From: Buchnera aphidicola (Uroleucon sonchi)
GTDB taxonomy: Bacteria; Pseudomonadota; Gammaproteobacteria; Enterobacterales; Enterobacteriaceae
DNA length: 64,000 bases
NCBI RefSeq assembly: GCF_011035165.1
Contig: NZ_CP047588.1
Location: 1 to 64,000 of the forward strand
Direction: 5' to 3'
Below the pieces are notes generated by a model. It searched no databases, was not told where the DNA came from, and worked only from the letters and a program-made list of their open reading frames with translations. Shown here in pieces: positions 38,501-49,280 of this stretch. Positions within the stretch are counted from its first letter, which is position 1. The number at the start of each line of letters is the position of its first letter. Position numbers and translations under genes: made by a program.

Positions 38501-39797
38501 CTAATCTATGCAAAGTAGGTGCTCGATTTAACAATACTGGATGCTCACGAATAACTTCATCTAAAATGTCCCATACTACTGATTCTTCTCTTTCTACCAT
38601 TTTTTTTGCTGCTTTAATAGTAGTTGCTAATCCTCGTACTTCTAATTTGCCATATATAAATGGCTTAAATAACTCTAATGCCATTTTTTTAGGTAATCCA
38701 CATTGATGTAAATGCAAATAAGGACCAACAGTGATTACTGAACGACCAGAATAATCTACACGTTTTCCAAGAAGATTTTGTCGAAATCTTCCTTGCTTGC
38801 CTTTAATCATATCAGCCAATGATTTAAGAGGTCTTTTATTAGAACCAGTAATTGCTCTTCCTCTTCTTCCATTATCCAATAATGCATCTACTGCTTCTTG
38901 TAACATTCTTTTTTCATTTCTTACAATAATATCTGGAGCTGATAAATCTAATAAACGTTTTAAACGATTATTTCTATTAATAACTCTGCGATATAAATCA
39001 TTTAGATCTGATGTAGCAAATCTCCCTCCATCTAATGGTACTAACGGCCTTAGATCAGGAGGTAGTACTGGTAATACATTTAAAATCATCCATTCAGGTT
39101 TATTATGAGACTGAATGAACGATTCTAGTAATTTAATTCGCTTTGTTAATTTTTTTCTTTTTGTTTCAGAATTAGTTTCATTTAATTCTAATCTTAATGT
39201 ATTACATACTTGTATTAAATTAATATCTTTCAATAAGAATTGAATTGCTTCTGCACCCATAGTTGCATGAAATTCATCTCCAAATTCTTCTAATGCATCT
39301 AAATATTGCTCTTCAGTTAAAATTTGATATTTTTCAAGATTTGTCATACCTGTTTCTATAACTACATAAGATTCAAAATATAATACTCTTTCAATATCTC
39401 TTAAAGGCATATCTAATAGTAATCCTATTCTTGATGGCAAGGATTTTAAAAACCAAATATGAGCTGTAGGAGATGATAATTCAATATGACCCATACGTTC
39501 ACGTCTTACTTTACTTTGCGTTACTTCTACTCCACATTTTTCACAAATTACCCCTCTATGTTTTAATCTTTTATATTTTCCACATAAACATTCATAATCT
39601 TTGACTGGACCAAAAATACGAGCACAAAATAATCCATCTCGTTCAGGTTTAAATGTGCGGTAATTAATAGTTTCAGGTTTTTTAACCTCACCAAAAGACC
39701 AAGATCTAATCATATCTGGTGAAGCTAATGAAATTTTAATGGCATCAAAATCTTCATTTTTAGTTTGAGATTTAAGAAATTTTAGTAAATCTTTCAC
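35574..39797 (-). CDS. rpoC: DNA-directed RNA polymerase subunit beta-prime
   Basis: Largest RNA polymerase subunit. It is 1407 residues, exactly as in E. coli. The N-terminal zinc site [20 protein letters not shown] is intact (about residues 70-90). The catalytic motif [12 protein letters not shown] carries the three magnesium-binding aspartates. The second zinc region has [15 protein letters not shown], and the trigger-loop region has [12 protein letters not shown]. It lies 75 nt after rpoB at the end of the rplKAJL-rpoBC cluster and is followed by a GC-rich hairpin. Confidence 0.99.
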   Translation of the reverse strand: MKDLLKFLKSQTKNEDFDAIKISLASPDMIRSWSFGEVKKPETINYRTFKPERDGLFCARIFGPVKDYECLCGKYKRLKHRGVICEKCGVEVTQSKVRRERMGHIELSSPTAHIWFLKSLPSRIGLLLDMPLRDIERVLYFESYVVIETGMTNLEKYQILTEEQYLDALEEFGDEFHATMGAEAIQFLLKDINLIQVCNTLRLELNETNSETKRKKLTKRIKLLESFIQSHNKPEWMILNVLPVLPPDLRPLVPLDGGRFATSDLNDLYRRVINRNNRLKRLLDLSAPDIIVRNEKRMLQEAVDALLDNGRRGRAITGSNKRPLKSLADMIKGKQGRFRQNLLGKRVDYSGRSVITVGPYLHLHQCGLPKKMALELFKPFIYGKLEVRGLATTIKAAKKMVEREESVVWDILDEVIREHPVLLNRAPTLHRLGIQAFEPVLIEGKAIQLHPLVCAAYNADFDGDQMAVHVPLTLESQLESRALMMSTNNILSPANGEPIIVPSQDVVLGLYYMTREKINSKGEGMLLNSANEAEKVYRLGIAELHAAVKVRIVEYKKNENQSFTAIKKIVSTTIGRAILWMIIPKGLPFNIINHTLGKKDISKMLNTCYRILGIKPTVFFADQIMYTGFAYAARSGSSVGIDDMVIPDKKANIINEAEIEVAEIQEQFQSGLVTAGERYNKVIDIWAAANERVAKAMMKNLSTESVINKTGIRQKQTSFNSIFMMADSGARGSAAQIRQLAGMRGLMAKPDGSIIETPITANFREGLNVLQYFISTHGARKGLADTALKTANSGYLTRRLVDVAQDLVITQDDCQTYEGIVMTPLIEGGDVKEPLRERVLGRVTANDINIPNTKNTLIKRNTLLNEQLCDLLQKNSIDTVKVRSVVNCDTDFGVCAYCYGRDLARGNLVNKGEAIGVIAAQSIGEPGTQLTMRTFHIGGAASRAAAESSIQVRTQGIIHLNNAKSVKNSDGKIIITSRNVALNIIDHFGRTQESYKVPYGAVMAKGDGEKVHSGETVAKWDPHTIPVITEVNGFVRFIDMIDGQSITRQADELTGLSSIVILDTAERMSIGKDLRPALKITDISGNDVLISGTDMPAQYFLPGKAIVQLEDGVKISSGDTLARVPQESGGTKDITGGLPRVADLFEARRPKESAILAEINGIISFGKETKGKRRLIITPVNGNDSYEEMIPKWRQLNVFEGERVEKGDIISDGPESPHDILRLRGVEAVTKYIVNEVQEVYRLQGVKINDKHIEVIIRQMLRKATIVKSGDSIFLEGEQVEFSRIKIANRILEKNKKIPASFLRDLLGITKASLATESFVSAASFQETTRVLTESAVAGKKDELRGLKENVIVGRLIPAGTGYAYHTERFNRRQKKHNNPIVSSSQFNAEEASASLSELLNSTLTEK

Positions 39798-39872
39798 AAA
39801 TTATCTCTCATTAGAGTAAAACTTTTTAAGATAGTTGATTTATAAATTTTTTTTGCAATTGAATGTCTATTA

Positions 39873-42800
39873 TTATTCACCTTCTAATTCAATATTAATA
39901 CCTAGAGAGCGAATTTCTTTTAATAAAACATTAAAAGATTCTGGCATACCAGGTTCCATTTGATGATTTCCATCAACAATATTTTTATACATTCTTGTTC
40001 TTCCATTAACATCATCAGATTTTACTGTTAACATTTCTTGTAATGTATAAGAAGCTCCATATGCTTCTAATGCCCAAACTTCCATTTCACCAAAACGTTG
40101 TCCGCCAAATTGAGCTTTTCCACCTAAAGGTTGTTGAGTGACTAGACTATAAGAACCAGTAGAACGAGCATGCATTTTATCGTCTACTAAATGATTTAAT
40201 TTAAGCATATACATATAACCTACTGTAACAGGTCGTTCAAATTTTTCTCCTGTTCTTCCGTCAAAAAGTATAATTTGACCAGAAGTAGGTAAATTTGCAA
40301 ATTGTAGCATTTGTTTTATTTCATGTTCTTGTGCTCCATCAAACACTGGAGTAGAAATAGGCAGGCCATGTTTAAAATTATTTGCTAAACATAATATTTC
40401 TTTGTCTGAAAATGTATCAAAGTTTATTTTTTGACGTAAATTATTACCTAAATTGAAAGCTTTTTGTATGAATTTACGTAATTTAAATATATTATTTTGA
40501 GTTTTTAACAAAGTATTTATTTGATCTCCAATTCCTTTTGCTGCCATACCTAAATGTGTTTCTAATATTTGTCCAATATTCATACGAGATGGAACACCTA
40601 AAGGATTTAAAACAATATCAACTGGGACACCTTTTTCATCATAAGGCATATCTTCAACTGGATTAATTTTAGAGATTACTCCTTTATTTCCATGTCTTCC
40701 TGCCATTTTATCACCAGGTTGAATTTGTCTTTTAACAGCTAAATATACTTTAACTATTTTTAAAATCCCTGGAGCAAGATCATCGCCTTGAGTAATCTTT
40801 TGACGTTTAATATTAATTTTTTTTTCAAATGTTAATTTTAATTCATTGTGTTGTTTTTCGAGTTTTTCTATTATTTTTTTTTTATTTTTTTCTTTTATTT
40901 CAATAGAAAACCATTTTTCATACGACATTGAATTAAGTTTTTCTGTATCAATATTAAAAGATATTAGTGTTTTTTTTATATGATTAAATAAACTGGATTC
41001 GAATATTTTAAATTCTTCTGTTAGATCTTTTGTTGCTTGTCTGATCTGCATATCTTCAATTTCTAAAGTTCGTTGGTCTTTTTTTACACCATCTCTTGTA
41101 AATATTTGTACATCTATTACAGTACCTGAAACTCCATTAGGAACTCGTAATGATGAATCTTTGACATCTGATGCTTTTTCACCAAAAATAGCACGTAATA
41201 ATTTTTCTTCGGGTGTAAGTTGTGTTTCTCCTTTTGGAGTTACTTTACCAACTAATATATCTCCTCCAGTGACTTCAGCTCCAATATAAACAATACCTGA
41301 TGCATCTAATTTTGATAATGCAGCTTCTCCTACATTAGGTATATCTGAACTAATATCTTCTGGCCCTAATTTAGTATCTCGAGATATACATGACAATTCT
41401 TGAATATGAATTGTCGTGAAACGATCTTCTTGTACTACTCTTTCTGAGACAAGAATTGAATCTTCAAAATTATATCCATTCCATGGCATAAATGCTACAC
41501 GCATATTTTGTCCTAAAGCAAGCTCTCCTACATCGGTAGATGGTCCATCTGCTAATACATCACCTTTTTTAATTTTTTCACCTAATGTGACACATGGTTG
41601 TTGATTAATGCAAGTGTTTTGATTTGATCGAGTATATTTAGTTAAATTATAAATATCAATGCCTGCTTCTCTAGACTGCATTTCTGTTTCATTGACTTTT
41701 ACAACTATACGAGAAGCATCTACATATTGAATAAAACCATTTCTTTTAGCAACTATTGTGACTCCTGAGTCAACTGCTACTGCTCGTTCCATACCTGTTC
41801 CAACTAAAGGTTTATCTGTTTTTAAAGTAGGAACTGCTTGACGTTGCATATTTGCACCCATTAAAGCTCGATTTGCATCATCATGCTCAAGAAAAGGAAT
41901 TAAAGATGCACCGACAGAAACAATTTGTTGTGTAGAAACATCCATGTAATCAATTTGATGAGATTGAAATAAACTCGATTCACCTTTATGTCGACATGTT
42001 ATTAAATCATCAGTAAAAAAACCATTTTTATCAATATTAGTATTAGCTTGAGCAATAATGTATTTGCCTTCTTCTATAGCTGATAGATACTTAATTTCTT
42101 TAGTTACTACGCTATTTTTAACTTTTCTATAGGGTGTTTCTAGAAATCCATATGAATTCGTTTGGGCATATACAGATAAAGAATTAATTAATCCAATATT
42201 TGGACCTTCTGGTGTTTCAATAGGACATACACGTCCATAATGAGTTGGATGAACATCACGAACTTCAAATCCTGCTCGTTCTCTAGTTAAACCTCCTAGT
42301 CCTAAAGCAGAAATACGTCTTTTGTGTGTAATTTCAGATAAAGGATTATTTTGATCCATAAATTGTGATAATTGACTAGAACCAAAAAATTCTTTAACAG
42401 CAGCTGATATTGGTTTAGCATTAATTACATCTTGTGGCATTAAAGTATCTAAATCACCTATAGATAGTCTTTCTTTAACTGCTCTTTCTACTCGAACAAG
42501 ACCAATTCTAAACTGATTTTCTGCCATTTCACCTACTGATCTAACACGTCTATTTCCTAAATGATCAATATCATCTACTTCACCTTTTCCGTTTCGGATA
42601 TCAATAATTTTTTTTATTACATCAATAATATCTTCTTTATTTAAAGTTCCTGACCCTTCAATATCTTGACGTAAAAGAGATCGATTAAACTTCATTCGTC
42701 CAACAGATGACAAATCATATCTATCTTCAGAAAAAAATAAATTTTCAAATAAATTTTCTGTAGCTTCTTTGGTAGGCGGTTCTCCAGGTCTCATAACTCG

Positions 42801-43901
42801 ATAAATTTCTACTAATGCACTCATTTGATCATAAGACGAATCTATTCGTAATGTTTCTGATATATATGGCCCATGATCTAAATCATTAGTAAACAATGTT
42901 TCAATATAATGAAATCCTGATTTTTTTAATTTTTCTAATATTTCTAAAGACAATTCTGTATTAGCAGAAATAATTTTTTCTCCTGTTCTTTGATCTATAT
43001 AAGTTTTAGATACTACTCTACCTAATATATATTCAATTGGAACAGTAATACTGGTGATATTATCATTTTTTAATTCCTGAATATGTTTAGCTGTAATACG
43101 ACGTCCTTTTTTCACATATATTTTTTCGTTTTTTTGAATATCAAAAGAAGCTGTTTCACCTCTTAGTCTTTCAGGAACCAATTGTAATGCAATATTATTA
43201 TTATTGATTTTAAAAATATTTTTTTCAAAAAAGATATTTAATATCTCTTCTGTATTATAATTTAAGGCACGTAAAATAATGCTAACTGGCAATTTTCTAC
43301 GTCTATCAATTCTAACAAATAAATTATCTTTTGGATCAAATTCAAAATCTAACCAAGATCCACGATAAGGAATAATTCTAGCATTATAAAGAACTTTTCC
43401 AGAAGAATGCGTTTTACCTTTATCGCTATCAAAGAATACTCCAGGACTACGGTGTAACTGAGATACTACTACTCTTTCTGTGCCATTAATTATAAACGTT
43501 CCATTACTTGTCATTAATGGAATTTCACCCATATAAACTTCTTGTTCTTTTATATCTTTTACAGTTGCTTCTAATATTTCACGTTCATAAATAACTAAAC
43601 GCAATCTTACTCGTAATGGTGCTGAATAAGTTGCTCCTCTGATTTGACATTCTTTAACATCAAATATCGATTCGCCTAAACGATAGCTAACATACTGCAA
43701 TTCAGAATTACCGTTATAGCCATGTATAGGAAATACAGAACGGAATGCAGCTTCTAAACCGTATTCACCACGTAAATCTGGTTGAATAAATTTTTTAAAA
43801 GAATCTAATTGAATCGAAAGAAGATATGGTATATCTAAAACTTTAGGACGTTTGCCAAAATCTTTACGAATACGTTTTTTTTCAGTATAAGAGTAAATCA
43901 T
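39873..43901 (-). CDS. rpoB: DNA-directed RNA polymerase subunit beta
   Basis: Second-largest RNA polymerase subunit. It is 1342 residues, exactly as in E. coli. It starts [31 protein letters not shown]. The rifampicin-binding region [27 protein letters not shown] has the wild-type residues known from sensitive strains. The downstream [13 protein letters not shown] block is intact. A Lys-rich insertion region (about residues 1000-1050) is the most diverged part and contains an A10 run (minus strand, 40874-40883) that is read in frame. Confidence 0.99.
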   Translation of the reverse strand: MIYSYTEKKRIRKDFGKRPKVLDIPYLLSIQLDSFKKFIQPDLRGEYGLEAAFRSVFPIHGYNGNSELQYVSYRLGESIFDVKECQIRGATYSAPLRVRLRLVIYEREILEATVKDIKEQEVYMGEIPLMTSNGTFIINGTERVVVSQLHRSPGVFFDSDKGKTHSSGKVLYNARIIPYRGSWLDFEFDPKDNLFVRIDRRRKLPVSIILRALNYNTEEILNIFFEKNIFKINNNNIALQLVPERLRGETASFDIQKNEKIYVKKGRRITAKHIQELKNDNITSITVPIEYILGRVVSKTYIDQRTGEKIISANTELSLEILEKLKKSGFHYIETLFTNDLDHGPYISETLRIDSSYDQMSALVEIYRVMRPGEPPTKEATENLFENLFFSEDRYDLSSVGRMKFNRSLLRQDIEGSGTLNKEDIIDVIKKIIDIRNGKGEVDDIDHLGNRRVRSVGEMAENQFRIGLVRVERAVKERLSIGDLDTLMPQDVINAKPISAAVKEFFGSSQLSQFMDQNNPLSEITHKRRISALGLGGLTRERAGFEVRDVHPTHYGRVCPIETPEGPNIGLINSLSVYAQTNSYGFLETPYRKVKNSVVTKEIKYLSAIEEGKYIIAQANTNIDKNGFFTDDLITCRHKGESSLFQSHQIDYMDVSTQQIVSVGASLIPFLEHDDANRALMGANMQRQAVPTLKTDKPLVGTGMERAVAVDSGVTIVAKRNGFIQYVDASRIVVKVNETEMQSREAGIDIYNLTKYTRSNQNTCINQQPCVTLGEKIKKGDVLADGPSTDVGELALGQNMRVAFMPWNGYNFEDSILVSERVVQEDRFTTIHIQELSCISRDTKLGPEDISSDIPNVGEAALSKLDASGIVYIGAEVTGGDILVGKVTPKGETQLTPEEKLLRAIFGEKASDVKDSSLRVPNGVSGTVIDVQIFTRDGVKKDQRTLEIEDMQIRQATKDLTEEFKIFESSLFNHIKKTLISFNIDTEKLNSMSYEKWFSIEIKEKNKKKIIEKLEKQHNELKLTFEKKINIKRQKITQGDDLAPGILKIVKVYLAVKRQIQPGDKMAGRHGNKGVISKINPVEDMPYDEKGVPVDIVLNPLGVPSRMNIGQILETHLGMAAKGIGDQINTLLKTQNNIFKLRKFIQKAFNLGNNLRQKINFDTFSDKEILCLANNFKHGLPISTPVFDGAQEHEIKQMLQFANLPTSGQIILFDGRTGEKFERPVTVGYMYMLKLNHLVDDKMHARSTGSYSLVTQQPLGGKAQFGGQRFGEMEVWALEAYGASYTLQEMLTVKSDDVNGRTRMYKNIVDGNHQMEPGMPESFNVLLKEIRSLGINIELEGE

Positions 43902-44055
43902 GGGGTTCCTAATCTCGTTGACAGATAAGTTAAAAAATTAATTTATCATTTTGTCTGAAGGGGAGAGACAGTTTTAATATTTTTAAGAATTTTAATTTTT
44001 TTTAATAAGTTTTTATAAACATTTTTTAGAAATAATTCGAATTGTTTATTGATAA

Positions 44056-44080
44056 GGCTGGCGTATTATCATCACCAGCC
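44056..44080 (-). terminator. Hairpin between rplL and rpoB (attenuator or processing site)
   Basis: GGCTGG (44056-44061) pairs with CCAGCC (44075-44080) across a 13-nt loop, 38 nt after the rplL stop. E. coli has a partial terminator and RNase III processing in the same interval, which lowers rpoBC expression relative to rplJL. A second weak stem, TGTCT/AGACA (43952-43970), lies closer to rpoB. The role is inferred from position. Confidence 0.55.
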
Positions 44081-44118
44081 ATATGTAAAATTTTATTAAA
44101 TGATTATATTTGATATGT

Positions 44119-44487
44119 TTATTTCACTTCTATTTCAGCGCCTACATCTTCTAATGTTTTTTTAAGTGATTCTGCATCTTCTTTATTAATATTTTCTTTT
44201 AAAACTATTGGAGCTGATTCTACTAAATCTTTTGCTTCTTTTAATCCTAATCCTGTTGCGCTACGTACTGCTTTAATAACTGGAACTTTATTTGGACCAA
44301 TAGATTTTAAGAACACATCAAATTCTGTTTTTTCTTCATTTAATTCTTTTTCATGATTATTGTTACTATTCAGAGACATGTTAGCAGATACACCAAACTT
44401 TTCTTCCATAGCTGCAATAAGATCTACAACATTCATTACTGACATTTTTGATATAGCTTCTAAAATTTGTTCTTTCGTGATAGACAT
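44119..44487 (-). CDS. rplL: 50S ribosomal protein L7/L12
   Basis: Stalk protein that recruits translation GTPases. The N-terminal dimerisation domain begins [24 protein letters not shown], and the C-terminal domain has [40 protein letters not shown] start at 44487 (122 residues), which matches the family N-terminus. A seven-codon upstream extension is unsupported. The hinge between the domains, normally Ala/Gly-rich, is here an Asn/Ser/Glu stretch ([17 protein letters not shown]). It lies 50 nt after rplJ. Confidence 0.97.
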   Translation of the reverse strand: MSITKEQILEAISKMSVMNVVDLIAAMEEKFGVSANMSLNSNNNHEKELNEEKTEFDVFLKSIGPNKVPVIKAVRSATGLGLKEAKDLVESAPIVLKENINKEDAESLKKTLEDVGAEIEVK

Positions 44488-44537
44488 AAAAATAATTCCT
44501 AATAACAATAATATTTATTTTAGATGTTATTAATACA

Positions 44538-45050
44538 TCAAAAATTAACCTTAAGAGAGGTTTCTTTTTTTTGTTTTATAGCAGATAATGTATAAACAAG
44601 TTTACCAGAAATTAATATCTTCATTGTTAATAGAAGTTTAATTATTGCTTCTTGATAAGTCGGCATATCTGCAAGTTGATTAATTTCTAAATCAGAGAGT
44701 AATTTTTCTTCAAACGCTCCTCCTATAATTTTAAATTGTTGATTATTTTTTGCAAATTCTTTAAATAATCTAGCGCAACTACCAGGATGTATCATAGAAT
44801 AGCCAATAAAAGTAGAACCTTGTATTTTTTTTTTTAAACATGCAAATTTAGTGTTTTTAATTGCTAAAGATAATAGAGTATTTTGAATAATACTCATTTT
44901 TACGCCCATTTCACGTCCAGACTGTCTTAATTTATTAATTTTATTAACACAAATATTTTGAGAATCTGCGATTATGGCTGATAATGCTGTATTAGATAGT
45001 TTGTTGATTTTAGCAACGATCATCTTTTTTTTATCAAGACTTAATGCCAT
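44538..45050 (-). CDS. rplJ: 50S ribosomal protein L10
   Basis: Base of the ribosomal stalk; the C-terminal helix binds L7/L12 dimers. It is 170 residues (E. coli 165). It starts MALSLDKKKMIVAKINKLSNTALSAIIAD. An AGGAGA ribosome-binding site lies upstream. The frame passes through an A11 run (minus strand, 44825-44835, LKKKIQG). A 245-nt leader separates it from rplA, the same position as the E. coli L10 leader that binds the L10-L12 complex, but I could not confirm that fold. Confidence 0.97.
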   Translation of the reverse strand: MALSLDKKKMIVAKINKLSNTALSAIIADSQNICVNKINKLRQSGREMGVKMSIIQNTLLSLAIKNTKFACLKKKIQGSTFIGYSMIHPGSCARLFKEFAKNNQQFKIIGGAFEEKLLSDLEINQLADMPTYQEAIIKLLLTMKILISGKLVYTLSAIKQKKETSLKVNF

Positions 45051-45295
45051 GGATTAGATTCTCCTATTTTATCTTTATTGATTTTGAGAGAAATCATTTA
45101 TTTCGCTGTGTTCTAAAAATTTTTTATTAAAAATAAAAATTTTATAATTTCATTGATATTTAACTAAAAAAATTTTTTTCAATAAAAGCATTTATTAATA
45201 TAATTATATTTATTTCAGATAAATAAAAAAACATGTAAAAAAAAGGACATTATTATAATTAATTTTTTTTCTGTCGTAAAGAAAAAATAATTTTT

Positions 45296-45991
45296 CTAGA
45301 TGAATAAATTAGATTGATCAACTGTTAACCCTGGACCCATAGTTGTTGATAATGTAATTTTTTTTATATATGTTCCTTTAGATTGAGGAGGTTTAGATTT
45401 TTTAATAGATTCTAAAAATATATGACAGTTTTCTTTTATATGTTCTTCAGTGAAACTAATTCGACCAATTGTAGCATGAATGATGCCATTTTTGTCATTT
45501 CGATATTTAACTTGTCCTATTTTTGCATTTTTAATTGCTTGAGCGATATTTTTAGTAACAGTTCCTAATTTTGGATTGGGCATTAAATTACGAGGTCCAA
45601 GAATTGGTCCTAATTGTGTTACTATCTTCATAGCATCAGGAGAAGCAATAACCGTATCAAAATTTATTCCTTCTTTTTTAATTTGATCAACTAAATCTTG
45701 CATTCCTACATATTCTACTCCTAAATTTTGAGCTATTTCAATATTTTTACCTTGCGTAAAAACTGCTATGCGAACAGAACGGCCAATGCCGTTTGGTAAT
45801 ACAGTTAATCCTCTTATATTTTGATCTGATTTTTTAGGATTAATCCCTAAATTAATAGCAATATCAATACTTTCATCAAATTTTACTGTAGATGTTTTTT
45901 TTAGTAGATTAATAATTTCATTAATATGATATAATTTTTTTAAATCAATCTGATCTTTAATTTTTTTGATTCTTTTAGTTGTTTTTCTCAT
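45296..45991 (-). CDS. rplA: 50S ribosomal protein L1
   Basis: Binds 23S rRNA at the L1 stalk and, in E. coli, represses its own mRNA. Starting at the ATG at 45991 it has 231 residues (E. coli 234), and [16 protein letters not shown] aligns with the E. coli N-terminus. GAGG lies six bases upstream. A TTG at 46003 would overlap rplK and has no such site. The signature [15 protein letters not shown] and [12 protein letters not shown] are intact. One base separates it from the rplK stop, so the pair is translationally coupled. Confidence 0.97.
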   Translation of the reverse strand: MRKTTKRIKKIKDQIDLKKLYHINEIINLLKKTSTVKFDESIDIAINLGINPKKSDQNIRGLTVLPNGIGRSVRIAVFTQGKNIEIAQNLGVEYVGMQDLVDQIKKEGINFDTVIASPDAMKIVTQLGPILGPRNLMPNPKLGTVTKNIAQAIKNAKIGQVKYRNDKNGIIHATIGRISFTEEHIKENCHIFLESIKKSKPPQSKGTYIKKITLSTTMGPGLTVDQSNLFI

Positions 45992-45992
45992 A

Positions 45993-46421
45993 TTATTCCT
46001 CAATTATTAATCCCATTGATTTTGCTGTTCCTTCAATGGATCGCATCATACTTTCAATATTAGCGCCACTCATATCATTTTTTTTAATTTGGGCTATTTC
46101 GCGTATTTGTTCACGACTAATTTTTCCTGATATTTCAGATTTATTTTTACTAGATCCGGATTTAATTCCAGATAATTTTTTTAACAAAATAGAAGCAGGA
46201 GGAGTTTTTGTAATAAATGTAAATGAACGATCAGTATAAACTGTGATAATTACTGGTATTGGCAGTCCTTTTTCTATATTTTCTGTTTGTTTATTAAATA
46301 ATTTACAAAATTCCATAATATTCACTCCTTTTTGTCCTAAAGCAGGTCCAATAGGAGGACTTGGATTAGCTGTTCCAGCTGAAACTTGAAGTTTAATATA
46401 TGCTTGTATTTTTTTAGCCAT
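45993..46421 (-). CDS. rplK: 50S ribosomal protein L11
   Basis: Binds the GTPase-associated region of 23S rRNA. It is 142 residues, the same as E. coli. The N-terminal proline-rich domain [26 protein letters not shown] and the C-terminal rRNA-binding domain ending near [18 protein letters not shown] are fully conserved. It is the first ribosomal protein gene after nusG (40-nt gap) and is coupled to rplA. Confidence 0.99.
   Translation of the reverse strand: MAKKIQAYIKLQVSAGTANPSPPIGPALGQKGVNIMEFCKLFNKQTENIEKGLPIPVIITVYTDRSFTFITKTPPASILLKKLSGIKSGSSKNKSEISGKISREQIREIAQIKKNDMSGANIESMMRSIEGTAKSMGLIIEE
45998..46001 (-). promoter_or_regulatory. Ribosome-binding site deciding the rplA start
   Basis: The minus strand reads GAGG, AATAAT, ATG (45991). 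The site lies inside the 3' end of rplK and rules in favour of the ATG over the upstream TTG. Confidence 0.65.
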
Positions 46422-46461
46422 TGTTTTTCTTCTTTATAAAAAATCAAAATATTTAAAAATA

Positions 46462-46998
46462 TTAATTTTTTTCTACTTGTCTAAAATCTAATTCTACAGG
46501 AGTAGATCTCCCAAAGATAGAAACAGATACTTTTAATCTACTTTTGTCATAATCTACTTCTTCTACTACGCCATTAAAATCTGAAAAAGGACCATCGTTA
46601 ACACGAATCATTTCTCCTGGTTCAAACAAAGTTTTAGGTCTTGGTTTATCTCCAATTTGACGTAATCGATTAATAATAATTGCCACTTCTTTATCACTAA
46701 TAGGTGAAGGTTTATCTGATTTTCCTCCAATAAATCCTAATACTTTAGGAATATTTCTAATTAAATGCCAAGTTGAATCTGTCATAATCATTTGAATCAA
46801 TACATATCCTGGAAAAAATTTATATTCACTTTTTTTTCGTTGCCCGCCTCTGATTTCAACCACTTCTTGAGAAGGAACCATGACTTCTCCAAAGAAATTA
46901 TGCATATCATTTAATTTTACATGTTCACGTATTGATTGTGCGACACGATTTTCAAATCCAGAAAAGGCTTGTAATACATACCATTTTTTTACTTTCAT
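46462..46998 (-). CDS. nusG: Transcription termination/antitermination factor NusG
   Basis: Elongation factor that binds RNA polymerase and links it to Rho and ribosomes. It is 178 residues (E. coli 181). The NGN domain begins [20 protein letters not shown] and includes [22 protein letters not shown]. The C-terminal KOW domain has [39 protein letters not shown]. It lies 6 nt after secE, as in the E. coli secE-nusG operon. Confidence 0.99.
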   Translation of the reverse strand: MKVKKWYVLQAFSGFENRVAQSIREHVKLNDMHNFFGEVMVPSQEVVEIRGGQRKKSEYKFFPGYVLIQMIMTDSTWHLIRNIPKVLGFIGGKSDKPSPISDKEVAIIINRLRQIGDKPRPKTLFEPGEMIRVNDGPFSDFNGVVEEVDYDKSRLKVSVSIFGRSTPVELDFRQVEKN

Positions 46999-47004
46999 AC
47001 ATGT

Positions 47005-47388
47005 TTAGAACCTTAAACTGATAATTAATGCTATCAAATGCAGTATTATATTATCTGCACACCACAATAAAAAAGAAATAAGAATTGCTACAGAAATAAT
47101 AATTAAAGTAGTATATAAAGTCTCTTTATATGTAGGCCATATAATTTTTTTCATTTCTTGTTTCGACATAATAATCAATGATAATATATGTTTTCCTTTT
47201 TTTGTATATAAAAAAATTCCTCCTGCACATAAGGCTAAAAATAATATAATAAATACACGAATTAATAATTGTATTTTATAAAAATAGTATTTTATAAAAA
47301 ATAATAATAATAAAAAAAATGATATAGATAACCATTTTATTTTTTCTAAAACTTTAGATTTTTTTTGATTATGGTTGTTTTTATTCAT
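47005..47388 (-). CDS. secE: Preprotein translocase subunit SecE
   Basis: Clamp subunit of the SecYEG channel. It is 127 residues, like E. coli SecE, with three hydrophobic segments (about 18-37, 41-61 and 92-120) and the conserved cytoplasmic amphipathic motif MKKIIWPTYKETLYTTLII. The first two helices are very A/T-biased. In E. coli tufB lies between the thrT tRNA gene and secE; here it is gone and about 235 nt remain. Confidence 0.96.
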   Translation of the reverse strand: MNKNNHNQKKSKVLEKIKWLSISFFLLLLFFIKYYFYKIQLLIRVFIILFLALCAGGIFLYTKKGKHILSLIIMSKQEMKKIIWPTYKETLYTTLIIISVAILISFLLWCADNIILHLIALIISLRF

Positions 47389-47623
47389 GCATACTCCTGA
47401 AAATTCTAAAAGAATAGTAGAAAAAATATTTTTTTTATATATGTGAGTAAATATTTATCTTGTTAAGATTACTAAGAAAATAAATTATTTTTTATAAATA
47501 GATTGATGGATTATGAAATAAATTAAAAATTTATTCACAAAAAAGTATCAGGTGAGATTGATGATAAATGATTTGAAAATAATTTAAAGTAAAATCAATA
47601 AGATACCAAATGATTTCTAGCAA

Positions 47624-47696
47624 TGCTGATACCCAGGATTGAACTGGGGACCTCACCCTTACCAAGGGTGTGCTCTACCTACTGAGCCATATCAGC
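47624..47696 (-). tRNA. tRNA-Thr (GGT)
   Basis: 73 nt on the minus strand with acceptor GCTGATA paired to TATCAGC, anticodon loop TTGGTAA (anticodon GGT) and T-arm GTTCAAT. The discriminator is A, with no encoded CCA. It is last in the four-tRNA cluster and is equivalent to E. coli thrT. Confidence 0.97.
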
Positions 47697-47716
47697 AATT
47701 TTATTTTTATTTTTTT

Positions 47717-47788
<72 letters not shown>

Positions 47789-47812
47789 ATATTTAGTTAT
47801 AACTTTTTATTT

Positions 47813-47894
47813 TGGTGGGAGAAGGATTCGAACCTTCGAAGTCTATGACGGCAGATTTACAGTCTGCTCCCTTTAGCCGCTCGGGAATCCCACC
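47813..47894 (-). tRNA. tRNA-Tyr (GTA)
   Basis: 82 nt on the minus strand, including the long variable arm of a class II tRNA. The acceptor is GGTGGGA with TCCCACC, and the anticodon loop is CTGTAAA (anticodon GTA). The discriminator is A, with no encoded CCA. It is equivalent to E. coli tyrU. Confidence 0.97.
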
Positions 47895-47933
47895 TGAAAA
47901 TGATTATTATTATTTATAAATTAATATATTTAT

Positions 47934-48006
<73 letters not shown>

Positions 48007-48072
48007 TAAGATTAATATTATTTTATTATTTCTTGAATATTAATTTTAAAAAATTATTTTTTATTAAATGAT

Positions 48073-48100
48073 ATTATATAATTTTTCAATTGTATTGCAA
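48073..48100 (-). promoter_or_regulatory. Sigma-70 promoter of the thrU-tyrU-glyT-thrT tRNA cluster
   Basis: On the minus strand TTGCAA (48095-48100) and a perfect TATAAT (48073-48078) are 16 nt apart, placing the start about 60 nt before the first tRNA. The transcript could continue through secE-nusG. Confidence 0.6.
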
Positions 48101-48143
48101 GTTTTTTATCGTAAATAATTATTGTATATTTAATTGTTATATT

Positions 48144-49193
48144 TTATTTTAAAATTTCTGATGATTTTATTTTCCCTACAGGTCCAATAAAATCTATTTC
48201 TGGCTCTAATGCAATGTTAAATTTCTTTAAAATGCATGAATATATTATTCTAGCTAATTGTATGATATCTTGTGGAGTAGCATTATTTTTATTAATTAAT
48301 ATAAGTTTTTGTTTTTGATAAATAGTTGCATCTCCAATTTGAATATTATTGAATTGATATTTTTCAATTAACCAACCTGCAGAAATTTTTATTAAACCAT
48401 TTTTTTCAAGAAAATATGGTATCTTTCGATAGAATGGCACAAGTGTTTGTAATTTTTTCTTTGTAATGATAGGATTTTTGAAAAAACTACCAGCATTACC
48501 AGTTTTTTTTGGATCAGGTAGTTTATTTTTACGTATTTTACATATTATATTAAATATTTGATGTCCATTAACATGTTTAGTTTGAATATAATTTTTAATT
48601 GAAGATAATATAATAGGTTTCCAGTTTTTTAAGATTTTTATTCCAACTTTAATAATTGCATATTCATGATTATATTTATGTTTAAAAATACTGTTTCTAT
48701 AAGAAAATAGACAAAATCTATTATATATTTTCATTTTAGATCTATTTTTTAAGGATATTATCTCAACATACTGACAGATATCTTTAAATTCTAAACCATA
48801 TGCTCCAATATTTTGGATGGCTGCAGATCCTATACAACCAGGAATTAAAGCTAAATTTTCTAACCCAAAGATACCTAAATTTACAGTTAATTTTACTAAA
48901 TGATGCCATTTTTCTCCTGAGTTTACATGTAATAACCATGAATCATCTTGTTCGACGATTTTAATTCCTTTAATACGATTAAAAATTACTACTCCTTTAT
49001 AATTTTTTAAGAATAATATATTACTCGCTTCTCCTAAAATTATATAAGGTATATTATATAATTTACATTTTTTTGATATTGCAATTAATTGTGCAATTGT
49101 TTTTACAAAAACAATTTTTTTTGCTGTGATATCGATTGCAAAGGTATTTAAATTTTTTAATGATTGATTACAAGAATATTTATTTTTATACAT
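48144..49193 (-). CDS. murB: UDP-N-acetylenolpyruvoylglucosamine reductase MurB
   Basis: FAD enzyme that makes UDP-MurNAc for peptidoglycan. It is 349 residues (E. coli 342). Landmarks are the start NLNTFAIDITAKKIVFV, the FAD phosphate loop ILGEASNILF (GEGSN in E. coli, so one Gly is Ala), PGCIGSAAIQNIGAYG, the catalytic serine in GNAGSFFKNP, and the glutamate near LEPEIDFIG. birA, next to murB in E. coli, is absent. It is divergent from metF. Confidence 0.97.
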   Translation of the reverse strand: MYKNKYSCNQSLKNLNTFAIDITAKKIVFVKTIAQLIAISKKCKLYNIPYIILGEASNILFLKNYKGVVIFNRIKGIKIVEQDDSWLLHVNSGEKWHHLVKLTVNLGIFGLENLALIPGCIGSAAIQNIGAYGLEFKDICQYVEIISLKNRSKMKIYNRFCLFSYRNSIFKHKYNHEYAIIKVGIKILKNWKPIILSSIKNYIQTKHVNGHQIFNIICKIRKNKLPDPKKTGNAGSFFKNPIITKKKLQTLVPFYRKIPYFLEKNGLIKISAGWLIEKYQFNNIQIGDATIYQKQKLILINKNNATPQDIIQLARIIYSCILKKFNIALEPEIDFIGPVGKIKSSEILK

Positions 49194-49280
49194 AGTATCT
49201 ATAATAATGATATGATGAAATTAATAAACATATATTTTAAATTTGAAACAATTTTTATATAAAATAAATGGAATTTAAAA

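Noticed and set aside
44488-44508. N-terminal seven-codon extension of rplL
   Set aside because: MSITKEQ is the family start; the extension is unsupported.
45051-45295. L10 leader regulatory RNA ahead of rplJ
   Set aside because: The position and length fit, but I could not find the characteristic paired helices and internal loop by eye in this A/T-rich leader, so I mention it only under rplJ.
45979-46239. Plus-strand open frame opposite rplK, and similar frames opposite rpoC, rpoB, rpoD, ftsY and dnaA
   Set aside because: All are antisense shadows of highly conserved minus- or plus-strand genes, with no ribosome-binding site or homology.
47531-47539. TTATTCACA, a DnaA-box match upstream of secE (others at 15487-15495 and 2094-2102)
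   Set aside because: Single isolated matches to a degenerate A/T-rich 9-mer are expected by chance in 64 kb of this composition, and two of them lie in coding sequence.
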